Part shown: positions 36,288 to 43,254 of the stretch, in pieces
How the letters are laid out: each line of letters begins with the position of its first letter
Numbering within the stretch: the first letter of the stretch is position 1
Source: Leptolyngbya sp. PLA1
Lineage (GTDB): Bacteria; Planctomycetota; Phycisphaerae; Phycisphaerales; UBA1924
NCBI GenBank assembly: GCA_021405315.1
Contig: QWIH01000002.1
Span: 62,001-126,000 of the forward strand
DNA length: 64,000 bases
Direction: 5' to 3'
Notes under the pieces: model-generated
What the model saw: the letters and a program-made list of their open reading frames with translations, nothing else
Told to the model about the DNA's origin: nothing
Database searches by the model: none
Translations under genes and position numbers: made by a program

Positions 36288-37433
36288 TCAGGTTTCCCGG
36301 CGCCGGTAGGTGAGTTCGACGTCGCCGCCAAGGGGCCGCACGCGCCAGAGATCAAAGATGCGTCCGTTGGAGAGCGACGGCGCCACGCGGCCCGCGGCGG
36401 CGGCCTTGGCCATGTCGTCGCCCAGCACCATCGGCGCGATGTAGACCACGGCCTCGTCGATGAGGTCCTGCTCCAGCATCGCACCCAGGATGCCCGGCCC
36501 GGCCTCGACCATCACGGTACAGACGCCGTGGGCGGACACGAGCGTTCGCAGGAGCTCCCGCAGGTCGATGCCCCTCGCCCCGCCGGCGCTGGGAAGGCCC
36601 AGCACGCGCACACCCGCGTCCTGCAGGGCCCGCCGACGCGGCTCGAACACCTCGGCGGTCGCGACGGCGGAGTCGCACGCCGCCACGGTCGTGATATCGC
36701 GTGCCGTTCGAACGAGCTGCGATGCAACGGGCAGGTCCAGGTCGGTATCAGCCACGACGCGCATGGCGAGTCGCCTCGCGCGGGTGCCTCGGGCCGTCAG
36801 CAGCGGGTCGTCGGCGAGGACCGTGCCGATGCCGGTGATGATGGCATCGACGCGGCCCCGGAGGCGGTGCACGCGCGCGCGGGCCAGCTCGCCGCTGATC
36901 CACCTGGATTCACCCGTGCGGGTCGCCACTCGCCCGTCGATGGTCTGGGCCCACTTGGCGATCGTCCACGGGAGGCCGGTGGTGAGTCGCTTCGCGAAGG
37001 GAGCTCCCACGCCCCGGGCGAGCGGGCTCGCATCGGACTGCTCGCACGGGATGCCCGAGGCTCTGAGCACCGCGGCCCCGCCCCCCTTCCGCGGGTGCGG
37101 GTCCGGACGGGCAAAGACCACGCGCGCCACTCCGGCAGAGACCAGGGCCGCGGCGCACGAGGGCTGACGCCCGTCCACGGCGCACGGCTCCAGCGTGACA
37201 TACGCGGTCGCCCCCGCGGCTGAAAGTCCGCGCCGGCTTGCGTCGAGGAGCGCCTCGGCTTCGGCGTGAGGGCCGCCGTCCCGGCGATGGTGGCCCAGGC
37301 CGATGATCTGGCCATCACGCACCAGCACGCATCCCACGAGCGGGTTGGGCTCGGCGCGGCCCACGCCCCGGAGCGCGAGGCGTCCGGCGAGGTCGAGCAT
37401 GCGGCGGGGTTCGGCCGGGTCCGGGGTGGGCAT
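36288..37433 (-). CDS. ribD: bifunctional riboflavin biosynthesis deaminase/reductase
   Basis: Performs deamination and then side-chain reduction of the pyrimidine intermediate in riboflavin synthesis. The 381-residue protein has the zinc deaminase domain first: GRAEPNPLVGCVLV, GPHAEAEAL, and TLEPCAVDGRQPSC, which has AVDG where SHHG or THHG is usual. The reductase follows from about residue 150: PWTIAKWAQTIDGRVAT, SRWISGELARARVHRLRG and VEAGPGILGAMLEQDLIDE. ATG 37433 has no Shine-Dalgarno sequence; TAGACT lies 11 nt upstream. The RNase HII-like gene ends 14 nt before it on the same strand. Confidence 0.95.
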   Translation of the reverse strand: MPTPDPAEPRRMLDLAGRLALRGVGRAEPNPLVGCVLVRDGQIIGLGHHRRDGGPHAEAEALLDASRRGLSAAGATAYVTLEPCAVDGRQPSCAAALVSAGVARVVFARPDPHPRKGGGAAVLRASGIPCEQSDASPLARGVGAPFAKRLTTGLPWTIAKWAQTIDGRVATRTGESRWISGELARARVHRLRGRVDAIITGIGTVLADDPLLTARGTRARRLAMRVVADTDLDLPVASQLVRTARDITTVAACDSAVATAEVFEPRRRALQDAGVRVLGLPSAGGARGIDLRELLRTLVSAHGVCTVMVEAGPGILGAMLEQDLIDEAVVYIAPMVLGDDMAKAAAAGRVAPSLSNGRIFDLWRVRPLGGDVELTYRRRET

Positions 37434-37447
37434 GACGCGCGGGCAGT

Positions 37448-38455
37448 CTACGCGATGCGGACCAGCATGCTCCGGTCGGCGTCGGACATCGTGCGGCCCA
37501 CCTCATCCAGCCAGCGCCGGGCGTCGAGCGCATAGCCGGCGGTCGGCTTCAGGGGCTTGCCTTCGAGTTGGAGATGGCAGGCGGACCAGAACTCATTGAA
37601 GCGGGCCATGAGGAGCTCTCGCGTGTACTTGGCGATCATCGAGGCCAGCGCGATGGGCATGTGCGCGTCCTCGCCCTCGGTGAGGAACGCGATGCCCCCC
37701 CGCCTGCCGTCGGCTCCGGCGAGGACGTACCTGCTCCGCGTCGCGGACTCCTCGAGCGTTGAAACCTCCACGCCGGGCAAGGCCTCTCGGAGCAGATCCG
37801 AGTAGTCCGCGCGTCCGCCCAGCCGGTCGCACGCGATGCCCACCCGGTCTTCCGGGGTGGCCAGCGCCCAGACCCGGCGGAGGTGCCTGCCCATCGCGCG
37901 CGCGACGGTCTGAGCCTTCGAGCCCGACTCTCGCACGCACGCGTTGAAGAGCGGCTCGGGCGTGACGTCGCAGGCCAGGCCCGCGACCGTGACCTCGGCG
38001 CGGAGCAGCGCGCGAGCAAGGAGATTGGCCGCGATGGCAACTTCGCCCGCGGTGCCGGTGACCGGGAGCGGACGCGGGGCACCCTGATAGCACGGGTGCC
38101 ACGCGGACGCGACTCCCAGCGCGTCAAAGAGTTCGCCGTCGTGGGCCGGAATGAAGCTCGCGTGCACGCGGAGGAACGACATCACCCCGCGCTCGAGGTG
38201 CACGAGCGGGTGCGTGGTCCGCACCGCATTCGAGAGCTTGAGCTTCTTGGAATCGCCGATGGCGATCCGGCCTTTCGGGTCGTGCGAACCGCCCCGGCCC
38301 GGCTCGCGGCAGACGCCGGCGGAGAGCAGGTCCCACAGGTTCGGGGTGGACGTCCCGGCCCGGTCCGGAAGGCGGAACGCGGCGAAGCCGACGCAGAGTG
38401 GCCCCAGCGTGGGCCCGTACCCGGCCTCGTCGATCCCTGCCAGCACAAGAGCCAT
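37448..38455 (-). CDS. RNase HII-like protein with altered substrate-recognition motif
   Basis: A 335-residue homologue of ribonuclease HII, which cuts at ribonucleotides in DNA. The catalytic Asp-Glu pair is D9-E10 in GIDEAGYGPTLGPL. Later carboxylate candidates include IGDSKK (residues 66-71) and ACDRLGG (D210), and MIAKYTRELL matches the MIAKVxRD helix. Two things are odd. The GR(K)G motif that reads the RNA-DNA junction is GYG (12-14), and the protein is over 100 residues longer than bacterial RNase HII because of inserts at about 30-60 and 85-135. It may have another nucleic acid target. TATTCT lies 5 nt before ATG 38455. Confidence 0.8.
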   Translation of the reverse strand: MALVLAGIDEAGYGPTLGPLCVGFAAFRLPDRAGTSTPNLWDLLSAGVCREPGRGGSHDPKGRIAIGDSKKLKLSNAVRTTHPLVHLERGVMSFLRVHASFIPAHDGELFDALGVASAWHPCYQGAPRPLPVTGTAGEVAIAANLLARALLRAEVTVAGLACDVTPEPLFNACVRESGSKAQTVARAMGRHLRRVWALATPEDRVGIACDRLGGRADYSDLLREALPGVEVSTLEESATRSRYVLAGADGRRGGIAFLTEGEDAHMPIALASMIAKYTRELLMARFNEFWSACHLQLEGKPLKPTAGYALDARRWLDEVGRTMSDADRSMLVRIA

Positions 38456-38466
38456 GGTGCAGAATA
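38456..38466 (-). promoter_or_regulatory. -10-like hexamer before the RNase HII-like gene
   Basis: On the minus strand TATTCT (38466-38461) is 5 nt before ATG 38455. A possible -35, TTGGCC, lies 16 nt further upstream. It predicts a leaderless mRNA. Confidence 0.45.
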
Positions 38467-38487
38467 CGGGAGGCCGGGTGCGGCCAA

Positions 38488-38535
38488 TTGTCATGGTGGC
38501 GGGTGGACGGTACATTGAACGGGCTCGGAAGGGGG
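38488..38535 (+). promoter_or_regulatory. sigma-70-type promoter and ribosome binding site of the SLOG-like gene
   Basis: TTGTCA (38488-38493), a 17-bp spacer and TACATT (38511-38516) form the best consensus-like promoter in the window. Transcription would start near 38523. GGAAGGGGG (about 38527-38535) then serves GTG 38541. The predicted start site rules out the upstream ATG 38493, which lies in the -35 element. Confidence 0.6.
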
Positions 38536-38540
38536 TGCCC

Positions 38541-40391
38541 GTGACGCCGACCAAAGCGGATGGTGAACATGACGTTCCGCTCCTGATCGGGGTGGTGGGT
38601 CACCGCGATCTCGCGAACGCACCGGAACTCGAGGACCAGGTGACCGCCTTCCTCGGGCTCGTGAGGAAGCAGGTGCCCCACACGCGGGTGATTCTCCTTT
38701 CCTCGATGGCGGCGGGCGCGGACCTGCTGACGGTGCGCGTCGCGACGGCGCTTCAGATGGCGGTGGTGCCCGTGCTGGCGGTGCCCAAGGACCTGTTCGA
38801 ACGGACGTTCTCGCCGGGGTTCGAGGAGGAGGTGGCGGAGTTTCGGCGCTTGCTCGCGCTGTGCGAGGATCCGATCGTGCTCCCGGCCCCGGAGGGGACG
38901 ACCTACGACGCCGTGATGTCCGACAAGGGCCTGCTCGACCGGCAGTACGCGGCTGCCGGGGCGTATGTGGTCAGGCTCAGCCACACGGTCATCGCGCTCT
39001 GGGATGGAGTTGAAACGACAGACATCGCCGGGACGGCGGCGGCGATCCGCTACGCGGAGTGCGGCGTCCCGTCGGACCTGTGGGACGAGCGTGATCCCCT
39101 CGACCTCGCCGACGGCGCCGCGGTGCGCTGGCTCATGGCCGAGCGGAAGGCGCCGAAGAAGGGGCCGGCGCGCCCGTACTGCGACTGGATCTACCCCCTG
39201 AGCTATCCACGCGGCGGCGGGCCCGCTTCCCCCGACCGACCGGACGCCGCGGCGGGCGTCCGCCGACTGGCATCGCTGCTCCGGGACGGAGCCCTGGACC
39301 GGCTTGACGAGTTCAACCGCGAGGCGAGGGATCTGACTGTGGCGGCGCGTTCCTCCGAGCGCGTGCACGGGGAGCTCGCCGCGCACGTCCGCAGCCTGCT
39401 TCCCGAGGGATCGACATTCGCGGCCAGCGCGGCGCAGCGGCGCGTTGCGGAGATTCGCGCGAGGGCGGACTACCTGGCAGGCGGCGCGAAACAACAGGGA
39501 GAGTGGTATCTGCGCTGTGCGCTCGGCCTGGTGGTGGCGGCGGTCCTCGCGCTCGAGCTGTTCGCGCATGTCTGGCACGACCGGCTGTGGGTGCTGGGGC
39601 TGTACGCGGTTGCCCTGCTGGCGGCGGTGCACTTCCTCGACAAGCGGGGGCGGTGCTTCACGAGGTTCGTGGACTATCGCGCGCTCGCGGAGGCGCTGCG
39701 AGTGCAGTTCTTCTGGAGTGCCGCCGGCCTGACAGACTCGGTCTCGCGGCACTTCATGCGGACGCACCGCACGGAGGTGGAGTGGATCCGCCAGGCGGCG
39801 GCGGCGGTGGAGGTGGAGAACGCGCTGTCGTTCGCCACTCCCGCGCAGGACGGCGCGGGCATGAACCACGCGCGACGTGTGTGGATCCAGGGGCAGTTGG
39901 ATTTCTTCCGGGGAAGGTCAGAGCCGCTGGCGGCGAAAGGTCGAACTCTCGCGACCATGTCGACCACGCTCGCGAGGATCGGCGCGTGGCTGGTGTTCGG
40001 TACGCTGTTCGTGGGCTGGCTCATCGGCTGGGGACCGGGCGAATCCGAGCACGGGTCGGTGCACACGGGCGTCCATCCCGCGGCGTACATCACCGTCACG
40101 CTCGCGCTCCTGCTGGTGGGGGCGGAAGTCGTGCGCGTGTACGCCGAGTCCGGGGAATACACCACCAACGCCAGACGCTACCTCTGGATGACATCCGTCT
40201 ACGAGCAGGCGGAAAGAGTCCTTGCGGAGTGTGGCCCCGGGGGCTCCTCGCCCGATGCGGCCCGAGCGGCAGCGACCGTCCGCTCCCTGGGAAAGGCCGC
40301 GCTCGCCGAGAACTCCGAGTGGATTGTGCTCCACAGGCACCGCCCGGTGGAACTGCCCCATTCCATCGTGAACTCCCCCCATCATTCCTGA
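38541..40391 (+). CDS. SLOG-like N-terminal domain fused to a four-helix membrane region (SLATT-like)
   Basis: A 616-residue protein. The N-terminus LLIGVVGHRDLANAPELEDQ, with ILLSSMAAGADLLTVRVA about 40 residues on, matches the Rossmann-like SLOG/TIR-like nucleotide-sensing fold (GHRD-type opening and a GAD loop). Residues ~200-310 are mainly helical. Two pairs of membrane helices follow, at about 320-342 with 350-366 and 477-497 with 514-532, separated by ~110 helical residues. This resembles SLATT/DUF4231 effector regions paired with nucleotide sensors in bacterial conflict systems. Both assignments rest on motif reading only. The predicted promoter and ribosome binding site fix the GTG 38541 start. 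No nucleotidyltransferase gene is adjacent. Confidence 0.65.
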   Translation: MTPTKADGEHDVPLLIGVVGHRDLANAPELEDQVTAFLGLVRKQVPHTRVILLSSMAAGADLLTVRVATALQMAVVPVLAVPKDLFERTFSPGFEEEVAEFRRLLALCEDPIVLPAPEGTTYDAVMSDKGLLDRQYAAAGAYVVRLSHTVIALWDGVETTDIAGTAAAIRYAECGVPSDLWDERDPLDLADGAAVRWLMAERKAPKKGPARPYCDWIYPLSYPRGGGPASPDRPDAAAGVRRLASLLRDGALDRLDEFNREARDLTVAARSSERVHGELAAHVRSLLPEGSTFAASAAQRRVAEIRARADYLAGGAKQQGEWYLRCALGLVVAAVLALELFAHVWHDRLWVLGLYAVALLAAVHFLDKRGRCFTRFVDYRALAEALRVQFFWSAAGLTDSVSRHFMRTHRTEVEWIRQAAAAVEVENALSFATPAQDGAGMNHARRVWIQGQLDFFRGRSEPLAAKGRTLATMSTTLARIGAWLVFGTLFVGWLIGWGPGESEHGSVHTGVHPAAYITVTLALLLVGAEVVRVYAESGEYTTNARRYLWMTSVYEQAERVLAECGPGGSSPDAARAAATVRSLGKAALAENSEWIVLHRHRPVELPHSIVNSPHHS

Positions 40392-40479
40392 AGGCCCGAG
40401 ATCCGGGGCGGCGAACGGTCTTGTGTTTCGGCCTTCTATCGGTACGCTGGAGCGGGGCCAAGAGTCCCGGAGGTGTGAA

Positions 40480-43203
40480 ATGCCACCAGTCCGCCGCGCC
40501 GCGTTTGGTACCGTCCTTCTGCTGGCCGGGCTCGCCGGCGAGGCAGCGGGTCAGGGCATCACGCCCGCGTTCACCTATCAGGGCCAGATCCGTTCCAACG
40601 GTGCACCCGCGACGGGAACCTATGACCTGAGGTTCCGCCTGTTTGACGCGGCGTCGGATGGAGCGCAGATCGGCTCGACACTGTGCGCCGACAACGTGGC
40701 GGTGACAGACGGGCTCTTTACCGTGGAACTGGACTTCAGCCTCGTGTTCCAGGGCCAGCGCCGTTACCTGGAGATCGAGGCCCGGGCAGACGCGGGGGCG
40801 GGGTGCGCCGACCAGACCGGCTATGCGATCCTGTCGCCCAGGCAAGAGCTCAAGGCGACGCCCTACGCCACCTTCGCCGTGTACTCGGCCTCCGCGACCA
40901 GCAGCGGGACTTCGTTCAACGCCTTCAACGCGCTTCAGCTCGGCGGCCAGCAGGCGTCGTTCTATCAGAGCGCGTCCAACCTTACCGCGGGCTCGTTGCC
41001 CGGCGAGAGGCTGGCCGGGACGTACTCCCAGCCGCTGCAGTTCAGCAACAGTTCAAACGTCTTCGTGGGCTCCGGCGGGGGCCTGACCGGGCTCAACGCG
41101 TCCAACCTCTCGACGGGAACGCTCGACGCTGCGCGCCTTCCGATCCCGCTGAGTCTCTCCGGGTCGACCGACTCGTCCGTGGTGTGGGTGGCGAACTCGA
41201 GCCCGGTCGGCCGGGCGGTCTACGGGGCTTCGATCGCCCCCACGGGCGCCGCCCGCGGCGCGGAGTTCTACGTCGCCAGCACGTCCGGGATTGGTGTCTC
41301 GGGGTACGCGGGCGCGGGGTCGGGCACGACGTACGGCGTATGGGGCGGGACGGCCAGCACCAGCGGGCGGGCGCTGTACGGAGAGGCCACCGCGGCGACC
41401 GGGGCGACGGCGGGTGTCGAAGCACGCGCGAGCAGTTCGTCCGGCGCTGGTGTCCTCTCGTTCGCCACCGCGGCCACGGGGACGACCTACGGCGTGTACA
41501 CGACCAACCAGAGTTCTCAGGGGCGTGCGGTCCTCGGGGCCGCGCTGAGCGGGACCGGCTCGACGTACGGCGGGGAGTTCTACACGGCGAGCACGTCCGG
41601 GATTGGTGTCTCGGGGTATGCCGCTGCGGGGTCGGGCACGACCTACGGCGTCTGGGGCGAGGGCAACAGCCCCGGGGGCTACGGGGGCTTCTTCACGTCC
41701 CCGGGTGTGGGCGTCAGGGGTGCCAGTACCGGAAACGACGGCGTGGTAGCAACCACTTCAGCCCCGGGCCGATCCGGCATCTGGGCGACGAACACCGCGA
41801 CCTCGGGTACCTCGTACGGTGTCGCCGCAAGCAGCGCGAGCCCGTCGGGCCGCGGGGTCGGCGGATCCGCTCTCGCGACCTCAGGCCCGACATTCGGAGG
41901 GTACTTCGACTCGGTGAGCCCCGCGGGCACCGGGGTGGCCGGGTTCTCAAACGCCGCGAGCGGGAGTTCCTACGGCGTTTTCGGGCAGGCGATGAGCCCG
42001 GACGGTGCCGGGGTATTCGGCAGCGCCGAGGCTGCGTCGGGCTTCCCCAGCGGTGTGTACGGGCGGGCCTCCAGTGCCACCGGGCGGGGTGTCTACGGAT
42101 TGGCCGCTGCCTTCAGCGGCGCGAACCACGGCGGCTATTTCGAATCCCGGAGCACCTCAGGCACCGGCGTGACGGCGATCGCCTCCGCGGGGAGCGGCAC
42201 GACGGTTGGGCTGAGCGCGAGCTCCGCGAGTCCCTCAGGGGCTGCCGTGACCGCGCACGTGACCAGCACCACGGGCCAGACCTACGGCGTCTACGCGCGA
42301 ACGGTCAGCGCCGACGGCATCGGCGTCTTCGGCTACGGCGCGAACGGCACGGGCCGGTCGTACGGCGTCTACGGGCGCAACGACAGCACCTCTGGCCGGG
42401 CGGTCTACGGCGGGTCGGGCGCCACGACGGGGTTCACGTATGGCGGGGAGTTCTACGCAGCGAGCAACCGGGGCATCGGCGTGTCCGGGTACGTGGATCC
42501 CTCGGGGATCGGGCAGACGTACGGCGTGTGGGGTGAGAGCACGAGCGACTCGACCGGGTACGGCGTCTACGGCAAGGCGAGCTCGCCCGTGGATTTCAAC
42601 TACGGCGTCGTGGGTGACGTCTCGGCGCCGAACGGTTGGGCCGTGTACGCGAACGGCCGGTTCACGGCGAGCGGCACCAAGAGTTTCCGCATCGACCACC
42701 CGGAAGATCCCGAGCACAAGTACCTCCTGCACTACTGCGCCGAGGGGCCGGAGCCCCAGAACGTCTACAACGGCGTCGTCGTGCTCGACGAGCGGGGTGA
42801 GGCGGAGGTGACGCTCCCGCGGTACTTCGCGATGATCAACGCGTCTCCCCGATACTCGCTGACGGCGCTCGGAGCGCCCATGCCGATGCTCCACGTCGCG
42901 GAGGAGATCCGCGAGGCGGCGATCGCCGCGGGCGAGGCCGCGGAACCGGGCGTCGAGCCGCCCGTGTGCACGTTCCGCATCGGGGGCGGGGCGGCAGGTG
43001 CGCGGGTGAGCTGGGAGGTGAAGGCGGTGCGGAACGACCGCTTCGTGCGGGACCGCGGCGCGCCGGTTGAGATGTCCAAGCCCCCGGCAGAAGTGGGGAC
43101 CTTCCAGCATCCGGAGTTGTACAAGAAGGGTCCGGAGCGCGGGATGTTCACGGCGCCGGAGCGGACGATTCCTGCTTCTGTGGGGCCCGCTGCGACGCGC
43201 TGA
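40480..43203 (+). CDS. exported Gly/Ser/Thr repeat protein with conserved C-terminal head
   Basis: A 907-residue secreted protein (signal 1-25, LLLAGLAGEAAGQ). The opening TYQGQIRSNGAPATGTYDLRF and the following ~120 residues form a domain common in planctomycete surface proteins. Residues ~240-720 are near-uniform repeats of about 22-26 residues built on GRAVYG, TYGGEFY, SGIGVSGYA and GTTYGVWGE. The stretch looks like a beta-solenoid or fibre. The C-terminus, from SFRIDHPEDPEHKYLLHY to VSWEVKAVRNDRFV, is a separate domain seen at the ends of many long repeat proteins. GGAGG precedes ATG 40480. The role is probably surface display or adhesion; partners are unknown. Confidence 0.82.
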   Translation: MPPVRRAAFGTVLLLAGLAGEAAGQGITPAFTYQGQIRSNGAPATGTYDLRFRLFDAASDGAQIGSTLCADNVAVTDGLFTVELDFSLVFQGQRRYLEIEARADAGAGCADQTGYAILSPRQELKATPYATFAVYSASATSSGTSFNAFNALQLGGQQASFYQSASNLTAGSLPGERLAGTYSQPLQFSNSSNVFVGSGGGLTGLNASNLSTGTLDAARLPIPLSLSGSTDSSVVWVANSSPVGRAVYGASIAPTGAARGAEFYVASTSGIGVSGYAGAGSGTTYGVWGGTASTSGRALYGEATAATGATAGVEARASSSSGAGVLSFATAATGTTYGVYTTNQSSQGRAVLGAALSGTGSTYGGEFYTASTSGIGVSGYAAAGSGTTYGVWGEGNSPGGYGGFFTSPGVGVRGASTGNDGVVATTSAPGRSGIWATNTATSGTSYGVAASSASPSGRGVGGSALATSGPTFGGYFDSVSPAGTGVAGFSNAASGSSYGVFGQAMSPDGAGVFGSAEAASGFPSGVYGRASSATGRGVYGLAAAFSGANHGGYFESRSTSGTGVTAIASAGSGTTVGLSASSASPSGAAVTAHVTSTTGQTYGVYARTVSADGIGVFGYGANGTGRSYGVYGRNDSTSGRAVYGGSGATTGFTYGGEFYAASNRGIGVSGYVDPSGIGQTYGVWGESTSDSTGYGVYGKASSPVDFNYGVVGDVSAPNGWAVYANGRFTASGTKSFRIDHPEDPEHKYLLHYCAEGPEPQNVYNGVVVLDERGEAEVTLPRYFAMINASPRYSLTALGAPMPMLHVAEEIREAAIAAGEAAEPGVEPPVCTFRIGGGAAGARVSWEVKAVRNDRFVRDRGAPVEMSKPPAEVGTFQHPELYKKGPERGMFTAPERTIPASVGPAATR
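41262..41658 (+). repeat. recent internal duplication in the repeat protein gene
   Basis: An 85-nt segment at 41262-41346 recurs with few changes at 41574-41658, an offset of exactly 312 nt (104 codons). It includes a stretch of nearly 30 identical bases. It is more alike than the other protein-level repeats, indicating a recent in-frame duplication. Confidence 0.85.
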
Positions 43204-43242
43204 GGACCGCCCGGCCGTGAGCGGGAAGCGACGTGCGTCGGG

Positions 43243-43254
43243 TACACTGGCGCC
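43243..43254 (+). promoter_or_regulatory. -10-like hexamer before the sialate esterase gene
   Basis: TACACT (43243-43248) is 6 nt before ATG 43255. There is no Shine-Dalgarno sequence. Identical in hexamer and spacing to the element at 58071. Confidence 0.45.
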
